A DNA stretch of 64,000 nt from Nilaparvata lugens (lineage: Eukaryota > Arthropoda > Insecta > Hemiptera > Delphacidae): contig NC_052511.1 of assembly GCF_014356525.2 (NCBI RefSeq), positions 51,334,068 to 51,398,067 of the forward strand, read 5' to 3'. The first letter of the stretch is position 1. Every line of letters begins with the position of its first letter. Below the pieces are notes generated by a model, which saw only the letters and a list, made by a program, of their open reading frames with translations, was not told where the DNA came from and ran no database searches. Position numbers and translations under genes: made by a program. This document shows, piece after piece, positions 1-11,265 of this stretch.

Positions 1-2389
1 TTCATAATTATTCTACCTGGGATTCTGTTTCTGGAATCACCTATGGATTCTGACTCTCAAATTCTACCTCAATAAGCAGTAGCGGCTCGTGATCTTCTAG
101 CTTGGGGGTTCAACCTCATGATCTATTGGAGAGAAAGGTCAATAGGATATAGAGTATTGCGCATAATCAAGTGTAAAGGTGATCAATAATAATTACACCC
201 CAAAGATTGAGCTTATTTTCTACAAATATAAATTTTTTGTCTTGTTCATATTTTTCTTGTTTGATTTTTACTTCGGGAGTTGGTCACCATTATGTTTTAT
301 TTTACACCTACCCTCAATATTAATATTGTTTGTATTTAACAAATACTGAACCTTATTCATATTTCTTCATCAAAATGCTGTTACGGAAACACAATAAATT
401 ATATCACACTCTCACTAAAAGAAAATGGACACACTAGAAATACTCACAAATACACAAAACACACTAGAAATTACTATATTCTTCTACACGCAAAACAAAT
501 TTATATAACAAAAAATGCAGTGAGATCTATCACAACTGTATACAGTGTATACCCGTAACCATACCATATAACCTCAAAACTGTAATGCTTAGGCTACTTC
601 TTGTTTATCGCTTTTTTACTGTTTACTGCCACCAAATTTAAATTTACTGGTTATAAGCAAATTCAAGATGGCACTGTATCCATATCACGAATACTCACGA
701 TTCATTCCGAGGTTTACCGAATGCTTCACTTGCCTCGGCTAGGTTCGGCTACTCTCGGATGAACTCGTGCAAACTTGGTTCAGACAGGATTGTGAACCAA
801 ATCCATGGTAGCAAGCCGATTCCCCTCCTCCGTTCCACTACCATACCCAGCCCTGTTTTTGGGTTCACATCGGGAAATGAACACTGCTTTCCACCTCCAC
901 CCATCCCGTCATTCCATTCGGTGCTGTTTCAAGCAAGCCGGGTTCTCAGGCACCGGCCGCAAAACATCGACATTAAGTTTACGAGGATGAAATGTTGTGA
1001 TGTAATTTAATGAGTATGAAATAGAAATATAATTATTTGAGTTGCAAATTCATCATTGTGTAGGAAGTTGATTCAATGAACCATTGAACACATAGGACGA
1101 GCCGCCACTGTCAATAAGGTGAATTATTACTGTGTATGGTCAAGAGAAATCAATTGCTTGATGAGTATTTTTTTCAATTCCAAGCATTTTGAAATTTTGC
1201 TGATGGTTCGTGACTGTAGAAGTAAATATTTTCAATTTCCTTATTCAATTGACTCATCATGTTTGCTCAACCCTCAAACCCGCAATGCACAACGAATCTT
1301 GAAACAGCTTCACCCAATGCACCTTCAGCACAGATATTTTGGCTCACCTTCATGCCTCGGCGCATAGCATATTGACGGGCGTCAATGCATGCCTCATCCG
1401 AGGCAAACGTCTGTGAGTAATCCGCTTAAGTCACAGCCTTCTGAACAGTAAGGGAAAAGTGTTCATAAATTTTAATAATACGTGAAATATTATTTGGAAT
1501 ACTATTTTTGACAATAATTATAATATTTTTATTCAAATCCATTTCCACAGAAAATGTTTTATTTTTGAAACTATTTGTCATTGATATTTTGAATTTGTCC
1601 AGCTGTTTCGCGGTGAACCGTTGATCAGCTGCTAACCTCACTTTTCAAGTTTCAGATTCAGATAAAACCAAAACTGTAACTGAACAAGTAGATACAAAGC
1701 GCGACATGACCGTTTGATTCTTTTGTGTTAAAATTGTTGAATTTATTCCTTTTTTGCATGATTTCTTTTAAATTGAATGTGCTTTTAATAATTATTAATC
1801 TGAAAAATCAGCACTCATCTGTGACGCAAGTATGTGTAGTTGAATGCTATTCTATTGTAACTTTTGGTGCAGTGTATAAACGTTTATTGCTTTTTTAAAG
1901 TAATTTTTGAGAATACCCATGCTTATTTTAATATTTTATTTGTTCAAAGGCGTAAATAAATTGTATTGTTTCCAAACTGATGTCTTTGTATACATCCAAA
2001 CCAAGAAATTTAAAAATATAAATTAAATTTTACTGAGCTTTGTACTACACTTGTTACGGCCACTACGGTACAACACTACCTTATTTTTTTTCAAAGAACG
2101 ACTATTCTTTTCTATGAAATAGCATTGACTAACAAAAATTCAAATCATGATTCCAAAATTTCAAACGTTTATTTAGAGAAGACTCTTTTCCTGTTGGAAA
2201 AAGCCAGAGTCTTCTAAAAATAGCCTAATCCCAATCTGTAAAAATGTAGGTACATTTCAGATAGTCTTTAGAGACTTGTGGAAACTTTACGGTTTCTATT
2301 AAATAAGAATAAGATCCTCCAATAAACTTTGATTTATGTATCATTAACATTAGCGTAAATTATAATTTATCATTGTTCAAGTTCTAAAT
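1..2389. other. Upstream or first-intron sequence, nothing certain
   Basis: A+T-rich sequence with short unrelated open frames only. Part of 700-970 is more G+C-rich and could be an upstream exon or an old repeat, but I see no conserved protein. Because the first coding exon begins at a splice acceptor, the promoter and a 5'UTR exon should lie here or further left; I could not place them. Confidence 0.4.
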
Positions 2390-2685
2390 TTTATTTTGTG
2401 TGCCATGTTAAAGCTATATACCATAATAGTTATATTGTACTACTTCAATTCAAAACATATTCTTTCTCCACTACATTTAATCAACTTTTATTTTTCAAAT
2501 TATACTGTATTGTAAATATTTATAATTTTCTTTTTAATATCAAGTTGTTTTTCATTGGAACTCTTTCTCCACACACAGACTTGTCTATGTGGGGAAAATT
2601 CACAAGTATTTATATTATTTATACATGTGTACTGTATTTGTAATGATTTCTGTGAATAAACTCAATTTGAATTTGAATTTATTGA
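2390..2685 (+). mobile_element. 3' end of a truncated non-LTR retrotransposon
   Basis: Ends with an AATAAA signal at about 2655 followed by short TTGAA-type tandem units (2665-2685), the tail style of many insect LINEs. It carries no recognisable coding sequence. A comparable tail ends the LINE fragment at 19998-20590. Confidence 0.5.
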
Positions 2686-2983
2686 CTATTTAGTCGATTC
2701 TCATGTCAAGTCATGAATTCAGTGCTTTAAAATCACATCCATACAATTTTCATTAAACTTCCCCACACTACTGTAAAGTTACAGTGAAGATCTTAAAAAT
2801 ATAATTTACATTCAGTCCGGCCGAAAAAATATAAAATAGCCTAATATTATTAGAACTTTTATGAATTATATTTTCACTCTCAGTATTGTGTCAGAATCCA
2901 GCTTTGACTGTATGTTTGACTTCAACTATTTGTTCTACTATAAGCTGCCTAATTTATAAATGATTTCACTCATTTGTTCACAG

Positions 2984-3109
2984 TTTGAAAATGGACCCAG
3001 AAAGTACTCCACCTTCTACCAGTAAACAGAAACCTGTAAAGTTTCTTGAGGACTCTCTTATCATTACTCCTAATCCTCAAGCATGTTCCACAGTCAACCG
3101 CCCAAAAGA
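2984..3109 (+). CDS. spd-2: spd-2 coding exon 1 (start codon)
   Basis: The acceptor TTGTTCACAG precedes 2984 and seven 5'UTR bases lead to the ATG at 2991, in a good context (AAAATGG). It encodes residues 1-40, starting MDPESTPPST, and leaves two bases of a split codon before the strong donor GTAAGT at 3110. This ATG was chosen because it is the first in the frame that runs through all later exons and because the acceptor excludes upstream sequence. The next exon supplies the third base (GAC, Asp). Confidence 0.8.
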
Positions 3110-3124
3110 GTAAGTATTAACTAT

Positions 3125-3742
3125 TAAGGTGCGTACAGATATACGCGCCGCGAACATGAGCAATTCACTTTTAATCAGCTGACTATATCTGTATTTTTAC
3201 AGAAACGGTAAGATACAGATACAGATATAACCTGAGAGTTACATCTCATAACATTTATAATATTAACTATTCAGATTTGACAATAGTGCGAAGACAATTG
3301 GGGTACCTTAGCTCAAAAATAATAAATATCATGCCAAATGCATTGTCGGAATATTTTTCTAATAGGGGTAGACAGAGGATGGAACAGATAAATAAGTGGG
3401 TGATACAAAAATTTTTCTTCGACATCAGTCAAATATTATAATTACTAGTAATTTATTGTTAACTTCGATTTTTTGTAGCTTTGATTATTAGTAAATAACT
3501 TTTTATATTGTCTAAACAGCTGATACTCTTACTCAGCGGTCAGGGTTTTGCCCTTGCTGGGTGGTGCCATGTAATTTTAATTTATTTGTAAAATAGCATA
3601 ATATTATAATCTAGAATATTTCTTTTTAAGTTTTTTATTTTGTATTTGTTTTTATGGGCAATAATAAAAAAAAAAAAGCTTGGCATCAGCTAATTAAAAG
3701 TGAATTGCTCATGTTCGCGGCGCGTTAATCTGTACGCACCTT
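3125..3742. mobile_element. DNA transposon relic (MITE) with about 45-bp terminal inverted repeats
   Basis: The left end, starting AAGGTGCGTACAGAT, is matched in reverse at 3700-3742 by ATCTGTACGCACCTT-like sequence; both ends include GCGCCGCGAACATGAGCAAT or its complement. The interior has no transposase. It sits just inside intron 1. Confidence 0.75.
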
Positions 3743-3885
3743 TATAAATTTAATTATTGAAAATTAACTAATAATTATACTTCTATTGCCTGTATAATTT
3801 AATACAGTTGAATTAATACTATAGGAATTTAATTAGGAGGTTTCACATGGAACTGAACTCATGTAAGAATCAACATATTTATCAA

Positions 3886-4140
3886 CAACAGGTTTCAGGA
3901 AAGAGGTCAATTGTATCAGCACATCACCAGGAGGCGCACTGATATCAAACAGTCATAGGCCTACTCCTGACTGTCGCGTTCGCATAGCAGCTACCCCATT
4001 CAAGTCCAGAAAATTTAAATCAATTTTGAAAATTTTCTCAACAGACTGCCACAGAATGTCCGCAACCTCCAGTTGAGTAGTTTTAAGAGGTTGCTACATG
4101 AGAAACTTGTTAGGGCCATATGCTATCACTACGTTTAAAC
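3886..4140 (+). mobile_element. LINE ORF2 C-terminal remnant
   Basis: A broken frame reads like the tail of a jockey/CR1-type ORF2, with a stretch similar to NRLPQNVRNL followed by FKRLLHEKL. Stops and frameshifts interrupt it. It is 5'-truncated and not functional. Confidence 0.45.
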
Positions 4141-4257
4141 GCTAAACCACGTTTACTTGTAGATATGGTTGCATTTATCATAATGTGTTTCATACGGGGT
4201 TTAAACTAACAGCTGACATTTCTCCATTCAAACCGAGTATCTGCATACGGGCCTTAG

Positions 4258-4400
4258 TGCCGGTTGCACAAAAGCCGGTTAAAGTTTAACCGTGATTAAT
4301 TCCACGAGAACCAATCAGAGAAGCCGTCTTTTCAAAAACGTCTTCTCTGATTGGTTCTCGTAAAGTTAATTCAACCGGCTTTTGTGCAACCGGACCCTAG
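4258..4400. mobile_element. Fold-back MITE, CCGGTTGCACAAAAGCCGG family
   Basis: The two halves are near-perfect inverted copies: CCGGTTGCACAAAAGCCGG at the left, CCGGCTTTTGTGCAACCGG at the right, with internal arms AGAACCAATCAGAGAAG and its complement. Related copies lie at 8640-8860, 24552-24713 and 43420-43574. Confidence 0.85.
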
Positions 4401-4574
4401 TGTGCCATTGTATGGTATTTGTGATGGCAAGATGGCCAGTCTCTTTGAGTTATTTGATCCTCACATCTTCCAGTGCCATCTTGATGAACTGTGTGTTTTA
4501 AAGTAATGTATTACTTTGACGAAATCTATCTAGCTTCAGGCTGGTCAACGATTGATTGAATTGACTGCAGTGGA

Positions 4575-4698
4575 GGGAGCAAGTACATTCTTGTAATCAT
4601 GGAGTGTAAACATAACCTATTTTTGGACAATTTCTATCTAAATTTGGGAAAGGAACAGTTTTGGGCTTTAAGCCTGTTGTTCCTTTCCCAATCATTCC
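4575..4698. repeat. Dispersed repeat shared with 14225-14400 and 46660-46860
   Basis: Contains TAACCTATTTTTGGACAATT and GGAACAGTTTTGGGC, which recur in reverse complement at 14225-14400 and, more diverged, at 46660-46860. It looks like a retroelement 3' end. Confidence 0.55.
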
Positions 4699-4922
4699 TA
4701 TAGTGAGGTCCACGTTATAATGACAGTATTTGATAAACTTTGATGTTTCTGTTCTTGTCTATCGTTCAACAAAGCAGGTAGTACTATCCTTTTCTAGTTC
4801 CACAACGAAGCCAAATCTGTTTTTGACGATGTAGAAATATAATCAATTAAGGCAGATAGGCCTAATAGGCAACGCTGTTCTTCCATCTTTATCCACTGCC
4901 ATTATAACGTGGACCTCACTAC
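4699..4922. mobile_element. MITE, GTGAGGTCCACGTTATAATG family, short copy
   Basis: Bounded by TAGTGAGGTCCACGTTATAA and its inverse CATTATAACGTGGACCTCAC, with TA at the edges as expected for a Tc1/mariner-type target. The internal part is shorter than in the roughly 380-400-bp copies at 10144, 21719 and 31589. Confidence 0.85.
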
Positions 4923-4940
4923 AGTTGAGAATGATATTAA

Positions 4941-5752
4941 AAAATCTGGTGTGGTGCACTCACACAACTTTCCTTGCCGTTATGAAAATTTATCAACTGA
5001 CGCTAGTGTTCCCGCGCATCTCAAGTCTACTTTTCTAAGATCTGAGCCAGCTGGTGACAGGACAATAACGCTAGATATACGCTTCATAGTGAATGATTTA
5101 ATAGAATAAACAGTTGCCAACAGTTTGCAATTGACTAATCTTATTTTCTCGAATTTCGAGCTTATTTCCAATTTTAGGTGAAAATGTAACTGAACATTAA
5201 TTATTGTAGATATTTTTATGCTCAGTCTTTTCCACTCGAATTTTTTTGTTTAAATTGTATCTGAAGCCTGATAATTGGCAATCTAAAACCAAACTTTGCA
5301 TAGATGGTGCAGTGCTCCTGAAATTTTTACAGATATGAGACTTTTGGCAGTTGCTAGAGCTTATCAATGACTTTTCTAGGTATGAATTTGATCAAAATCG
5401 TTGGAGCCGTTTTCGAGAAAATCGCGAAAAACCCTGTTTTTGACAACATTTTCGCCATTTCAGTCGCCATCTTGAATTGCATTTGATCGAAAATGTTCGT
5501 GTCGGATCCTTATAGTGTAAGGACCTTAAGTTCCAAATTTCAATTCATTCCGTTAATTGGGAGATGAGATATCGTGTACACAGACGCACATACACTCATA
5601 CATACACACACACACATACAGACCAATACCCAAAAACCACTTTTTTGGACTCAGGGGACCTTGAAACTTATAGAAATTTGGAAAATTGGGTACCTTAATT
5701 TTTTTCGGAAAGCGATACTTTCCTTACCTATGGTAATAGGGCAAGGAAAGTA
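4941..5752 (-). mobile_element. Dispersed CTTTCCTTGCC element, near full length
   Basis: On the minus strand it starts with ACTTTCCTTGCCCTATTACC near 5750 and ends with AAGTTGTGTGAGTGCACCAC near 4950. A CA/TG microsatellite and GATATCGTGTACACAGACGC lie between. It has no long reading frame. Other copies are at 13198-13497, 54941-55700 and 60866-61785, with a stub at 53570-53615. It lies directly against the preceding MITE. Class unknown. Confidence 0.75.
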
Positions 5753-6178
5753 AAATGGAAAGAAAAATGGCATCAATGTTGAAACATGTTGTGGTTAAAT
5801 AATTCAAAAAGGGTACTGAGATTTTTATTTTTCTTTCTATTTTTATTACAAATAGCCCTATACAGAAAAGAGATAAATTGAGAATGATATTGTATGTATC
5901 GATGTATCTAATAAATAAATAAATACTCGAAGAGGACTAATCTGGATTTGTCACTCTGTGGTCTGACGAGAGTGAGGGATTGTTTCCTCGTGCTGGCATT
6001 GAAAATGTTAATTGAAAAAGGGAGAATAGTTAAACATAACATTTAAATTGAAATTAAGAAGTACAAATTTGTTTCTCGTAAAATAGTAAGGAAGTAAGTC
6101 ATTTTCCAGAGTCAGTGAGAGAGCGCTCAGTAAGTGTTTACAAGACGTCCTTGTCAAGGTGGATGATTGACAGAAGTC
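5753..6178. other. Intron sequence, only an AATA-rich tail seen
   Basis: An AATAAATAAATAAAT run near 5908-5925 may be a retroelement tail. Nothing else is recognisable. Confidence 0.35.
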
Positions 6179-6943
6179 TACAGGATGTGTGATAAGTCAC
6201 TCCCTATTCATATACAGCTATAATTTCTTTATTTATGAACCAATTTTGTTAGAACTACATTTGTTAGATAGAGCACTCCTTGAGGTTGTGTTTAACACCA
6301 ATTTTCATTTGTTTCAGTTTAAAAATGTCCCCTCTCTTGACTGTGGAAGAACGAGCCGAAATAGCAGCGCGTTATGAGTTCTGGAGATCTGTGGTGCGAA
6401 TACAAAAATGGTGGAGGGCTGAACAAGGGATCCATGCAAAACTGGATGCAAAAACTGTTAAAAATTTTCATTCCAAATTACTAACAACAGTGAGTGTCGC
6501 AGATACAAGAAGATAAGGAAGACCATCAACGTCAAGGACAACAAAGAATGTTGACTGAGTTCGTGATATGTTCATGAGGAGCCCTAAGAAATCACTGCGC
6601 CAAGGATCTCGTGAAAGTGGTCTTTCACGTTACTCTATTGCAACGATTCTTAAGAAAGATCTCAATGTTTTTGCATCCAGTGTTGCATCGATCTCTCGTT
6701 CAGTCCTCCACTACCTTTGTACTCGCACCACAGATCCTCAGACCTCATAACGAGCTGCTATTTTGGCGTGTTCTTCCACAGTCAAGAGAGGGGGCATTTT
6801 TAAACTAAAACAAATAAAAATTGGTGTTGAACACAACCTCAAGGTGTGCTCTATCTAACAAATGTAGTTCTAACAAAATTGGTTCATAAATAGAGAAATT
6901 ATAGCTGTATAAAAATAGGGAGTGACTTATCAGACACTCTGTA
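6179..6943 (+). mobile_element. Mariner-like fold-back element with transposase N-terminal fragment
   Basis: TA flanks both ends and the outer arms (ACTCCCTATT region left, AATAGGGAGTGACTTATC right) are long inverted repeats of roughly 190 bp. From 6325 a frame starting MSPLLTVEERAEIAARY resembles the helix-turn-helix N-terminus of mariner-like transposases; it stops at 6516 and decays beyond. The right arm repeats the start of that coding region in antisense (6760-6805). The catalytic half is absent. Confidence 0.75.
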
Positions 6944-7390
6944 TATAAAATGGACGATTTTTCAATGAGAATATCCATGATCTTCAACACTGCTATCCTA
7001 TGATCATGTTAGATTAGTGTGTAGTCTTTTGATCATTGTTATGAACAGTTTTATATCTCCTGCTATAAAAGTATTATGCTAACTTCGACGCGTTCAACCC
7101 AGGAATGTCCTGACCAACGATCAAGAAATTGGGAATTATGGAAATTATAGATTGATTGAATTAATTTTGTAGCGTGAATATTGATGTTGTGGAACTTATC
7201 CATAATTGAAGACACTTGAAATGTGTCAAAATTTCAATGTTTGGATTTTTGACAACATTTCAAGTCTCTTCTATTATAGATTGATCGAAGAGTTATAATT
7301 TTTGTAAGTTATTTAAAGTTTATTATTCTTGTAATTATACTCACTTTTACTTTTTGCTTACTGTTTCCATTTCTGTTATTTTGCTTGCAG
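6944..7390. other. Intron sequence, nothing recognised
   Basis: A+T-rich intron up to the acceptor TTTTGCTTGCAG at 7390. I see no repeat family or reading frame I can name. Confidence 0.4.
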
Positions 7391-7608
7391 CTTGTTCGAT
7401 TTCCCAGAACCTGACAGAATTGAACCGGTAGAAAACCCCGAAGAACCGAAGTTTTTAATCGACGAAAGAAACACGATCGACTCTCTGCACCAGAAACTGA
7501 ATCAGATGTTCGAGAAAATCAAGAGAGAAAGCATAAGTTCTACCGCCCAACCGGCTCTCAGCGAGGTGAACTCCTCTCTTGGAATACTCAAAATTGATGA
7601 TATTGCTG
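7391..7608 (+). CDS. spd-2: spd-2 exon 2
   Basis: Encodes about residues 40-113, joining exon 1 as Asp-Leu-Phe-Asp-Phe. The acceptor is TTGCTTGCAG and the donor GTGAGT at 7609. The segment is acidic at first (EPDRIEPVENPEEP) and then a probable amphipathic helix (DSLHQKLNQMFEKIKRES), consistent with a regulatory, interaction-rich N-terminus. One base is carried to exon 3. No catalytic motif. Confidence 0.8.
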
Positions 7609-7740
7609 GTGAGTGTTCAGTTTTTAAAATACGATTTTAGTATTTACAATTCTGTAAGTTCTTAATATTTCAAGAATGTTGTACTTGGAGATCTCATGGT
7701 TTCTTCTTATTCTATGTGATCCTTAGAATGAGTTGTATCC

Positions 7741-7904
7741 TTAGGCTCAACTCACACTTACGCGACTCAGGTCGAGAAGAGACTCGTGACAGTCGCGGAG
7801 ACTGGAATCGACTGGTCTGAGTGTCACCATTTGGAAACACATGCTCTCGACTAGAGTCGAGTCTCTTCTCGACCTGAGTCATGTAAGTGTGAGTTGAGCC
7901 TTAG
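7741..7904. mobile_element. Fold-back MITE, GGCTCAACTCACACTTACGC family
   Basis: Starts AGGCTCAACTCACACTTACG and ends with the inverse GTAAGTGTGAGTTGAGCCTT; TTA-like bases flank it. Inner arms contain ACTCAGGTCGAGAAGAGACT and its complement. Larger copies are at 19477, 23518 and 30400. Confidence 0.85.
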
Positions 7905-7925
7905 AATTATCCTAGAATGAGTTAT

Positions 7926-8560
7926 TAACCGAGCGAAGTGAGGTCTAAGATTCAAGTCGACGGTTTTGCATTTCTCTTTATGTTCATATGTTCCGCATTT
8001 AATTACGTCGAAAAGCGGCAATATAAATTTCCATGAGATTTGACAGGTATGTTCCTTTTTGAATTTCGCGTCGACGTATATTATGAGGTTTTTTGAAACT
8101 TTGCATTTTAAGGATAATACAAAAGGAAAAGGAGTCTCCTTCGAACGCCAATATTACCGTAAAAATCAGACTATAGAATTATTCATTATAGATCAGCTGT
8201 GGAGTGGATTATTAATTATTGCATGCAATGTGCCTAAAATGTAACTTGGTGAAAAATCAGCTGTCATGTGGACTATCAATTTCATGCAATTAATAACTGA
8301 AAGTACTGTAACATAGTATTTTTTCTCGACCTTTCTCTGCTTTGAAATCGGGCTGACCTGTTGCCAGTATGTCTTGAAGGAGATTAGCTTTTGATGTTAG
8401 CATTTTTGATACACCAACTCCAACAGCCATTAGTCGTTTTCACACGTTTTCGTGTCTCGTCGACAAGACATACAGACAGGATTTACTCTGATGGACAGTA
8501 TGGACAGAGGATGGTATGGTTTATAACTCTGCGAGGTCTACTGTTCACAGAACTTCTAGT
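7926..8560 (-). mobile_element. Dispersed element, copy 1 (diverged)
   Basis: Minus-strand relative of the roughly 400-bp sequence at 33645-34045 and 57672-58085: begins (minus) with GTTCTGTGAACAGTAGACCT and ends with TGACCGAGCGAAGTGAGG-type sequence. It includes CGTCGACGCG and GGAACATACCTGTCAAAT. No coding capacity. Confidence 0.65.
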
Positions 8561-8639
8561 TATTATGAGTTTTAATCATTAGAATTAGTTCTAGTATAAT
8601 AGTGTGATACTGCATAATGTGATCCTTAGAACGCATGGA

Positions 8640-8860
8640 TACAATACTAACACCGGTTGCAAAAACCTTTGTTAACATATTATCCGTATTATTCCCACTG
8701 GAACCAATTAGAGAAGTTTTCTTTCCAAAGAAACCTCTGGTTCTCCTCGAATTTAATCATGATTAAAATTTAACAGGCTTTTGTGCAACTTTGGTTCTCT
8801 TAGAATTTCATCTCGTAGAAAATCATGATTAAAATTTAACAGGCTTTTGAGCAACTTGAC
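8640..8860. repeat. Degenerate CCGGTTGCACAAAAG fold-back copy
   Basis: ACCGGTTGCAAAAACC at the left and AACAGGCTTTTGTGCAAC at the right are recognisable, with an extra repeated AATCATGATTAAAATTTAAC segment. Confidence 0.55.
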
Positions 8861-9794
8861 CTATTTAATCAAGATTTTTTGAGATGACTCTTGAATAGTT
8901 ATGACTCTTGTACTTTCTCTACTTGCGAACAATCACAGATTTTTTGTGATGGGTTAAGGAACTCGGCAGTTTACTTCTAGCCTCAAAGAATGATGCTTTC
9001 ATTCTATGCTTATTTCTGGACATTGTTCACGGTATGAGAGAAGGAATGATAATTTTGATAGAATCAATTTATTGTTTGCGAGTGAGAGAGTCCCATTTCT
9101 ACCTGCTCTCTCACAGTGTTTGATGATCCAGGGTTCACAACTACTCAATCACGAGGCCTTTAGAATTAATTGTTTCTGTTCAGGCCTATTTCCAAAATTT
9201 TCATATAATTTAAATGAAAACCTTCAGATTTTTAAATAAACTAATGATCTTTCGTTCAAATTTGGTGTAGAACTTGTGATTTTCTCAATTTCATCCAATT
9301 TTTCCTGTTTTTTTTAATATTTACTCTAATAGACTATCAATTTCTGTTCAACAACAATGTTAATCAACTTTATTTGGCTATCTCTATTTTTTATCAAGCT
9401 GTTATAAACTCGCTCAATTTAATCTTGTAAGACAGATCTAGGAAACCCCCTTTTCTATTGAAATTGAAAAAAATCTATGAATAAACATTTACAAATCATT
9501 TCACTTCTCAATTTGTTTCCAATCAATTCAGTTCAATGAACAGTTGACTTTGATAAGCGTAATAAGTATGCTATCAAAACCCCGACAGACCCGCTATTGT
9601 TTCGTTATATATGCTATCTTAATGAACTTTCACCTAGCATAATAAAACAATACTAACGTCTGAACGTTCAAATATTGTGATTTTTTGTTAACAAACACTA
9701 AGTTACCTGAATTTTTATATATTTATTTTTTGCAGAGGTTCTTGCGCTTGACAACATTTGATGAATTACTTTCTTAATCCGTTTATTTTTGCAG
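8861..9794. other. Intron 2 remainder, nothing recognised
   Basis: A+T-rich. The acceptor used is TTTATTTTTGCAG at 9794; an earlier TTTTTTGCAG at 9735 is possible but would add an in-frame stop, so it was not used. Confidence 0.4.
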
Positions 9795-9926
9795 ATGATC
9801 TGAATGACACATACTCGTCAAAAGTTCTGGAAAGTTTGAAGCCGAAAAAAGTTGACGATTGTGAAGCATCGTGGAAGATGAAAAGAGAGCTGGCTAGACA
9901 GTCCATCTCTTCTAAACCGTCTTTAG
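9795..9926 (+). CDS. spd-2: spd-2 exon 3
   Basis: Encodes about residues 113-157. It contains a Lys-rich patch (LESLKPKKVDD) followed by WKMKRELARQSISSKPS, a basic segment with clustered serines that could be a kinase target (inference). Phase 1 to phase 1; the donor is GTATTC at 9927. Confidence 0.78.
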
Positions 9927-10143
9927 GTATTCCATGATAATAATTCATTATCTGTAATCCATTTTAATCTACAAAACAGTTCATTAAAATCGAATTCTCA
10001 AACATTATTGTTTAGCTTTCAATTGCATCTAGTTTATTCAGCTTGTTTTTAGATTCCAGTATTATGTTGTTGATTTTTCATTGGATTCAAAATTGGATTC
10101 AAAGGATTTCAATATTAAAATTGCATACATTGCTCAACAAAAC

Positions 10144-10524
10144 TATAGTGAGGTCCACGTTATAATGGCAGTGTTTGATTAGCATTTGTATTTCTATCCT
10201 TGTCTATCATTCAACAAAGCGGATAGCGCCATCTCTTTCTCGCTTTGCTCTGTTGCCAGATCGGTTTTTAACAATGTAGAAGGGTAGAAATATAATTAAT
10301 TAACAAAATATTTAATCCTGATTATGAAAATTCATTATGAAATCATTGAAAAATATAATTTCTTGCTTGATCAAATATAATTATTCATTTTAAACGATAA
10401 TGAACGGTTAATATTACATCAATAAACCTGTATCAGCTACCCTCCACAGAAGGCATTGATAAGACAGAGGTTCGGCAACTTTGTTCTCCTATCTTTCTCC
10501 ACTGCCATTATAACGTGGACCTCC
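10144..10524. mobile_element. MITE, GTGAGGTCCACGTTATAATG family
   Basis: Terminal inverted repeats CTATAGTGAGGTCCACGTTA and TAACGTGGACCTC. The subterminal TTTCTCGCTTTGCTCTGTTG block is shared with the copies at 11373, 21719 and 31589. Confidence 0.85.
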
Positions 10525-10773
10525 TCGCATTAAACCTCTCTCTATCTTGTTATAGCCTGTACACCTAAATATGTGCAAGCTCAAGTGATGAATAAAAATA
10601 AATGACAATCTCTACTACAATATTGAAAATATGGAGAATAATGTATGGGAAATCAAAGCACTATTAAATAAAACAAATGATAATAGCTATTACAAAAATT
10701 AAAATCTGGAGAATAATGTATGAAAAATCAGAGTCCCAATGGATTATAAACAAGTGAACACCCAATACCACAA

Positions 10774-11025
10774 AAAGTATGTCTTTTTGTGTAGTTGAGA
10801 AGTTTATATTATGGTAATTATTCATATTAAACGAAAAAGACTAAGAAACTGTCAAAAACCACATATTTATTGATACTTAGACCGGTTTCAGTTATTACAC
10901 CATTGTCAATCTTTGATAAACTGCTTAACAGAGATTGATGTAATAACCAAAACTGGTCTTTCTAAGTAGGCCTATCAATAAATCTGTGTTTTTTGACAAT
11001 TTCTCAGTCTTTTTAATTTAAAAAG
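10774..11025. repeat. Fold-back repeat with GACCGGTTTC arms
   Basis: AAAAAGACTAAGAAACTGTC at the left is answered by GACAATTTCTCAGTCTTTTT at the right, with GATTTATTGATACTT-type inner arms. A related sequence starts at 52531. Confidence 0.65.
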
Positions 11026-11140
11026 TATGCCAGTTATAGTTGGCAATCGTCGATAATCTCAAATATGGCGTTAAATTCTTATTAATCTATAATGAGAGGT
11101 TCATAAAACACGCATTTAACTTCAATAACTTGTTTTACAG

Positions 11141-11195
11141 GTCTGGAAAATAAATCCATGCAGCCAGGAAGTGACTTTGACTTCTCAATGAATCG
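11141..11195 (+). CDS. spd-2: spd-2 micro-exon 4
   Basis: A 55-bp exon (LENKSMQPGSDFDFSMN) with acceptor TGTTTTACAG and donor GTAAGT at 11196. It is supported by phase agreement on both sides (1 in, 2 out) and by the strong donor. It would be missed by simple reading-frame calling. Confidence 0.7.
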
Positions 11196-11265
11196 GTAAG
11201 TACATCAATAACAGTAATAGTAGTAGTTATCAGCGCTGCATTATTACAAGTTTATTTTCAACTTG

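Noticed and set aside
759..1010. Open frame of 83 residues upstream of the gene
   Set aside because: No recognisable domain, Pro/Ser-rich, overlapping alternative frame of similar length, and no splice continuity to exon 1. Not called as coding.
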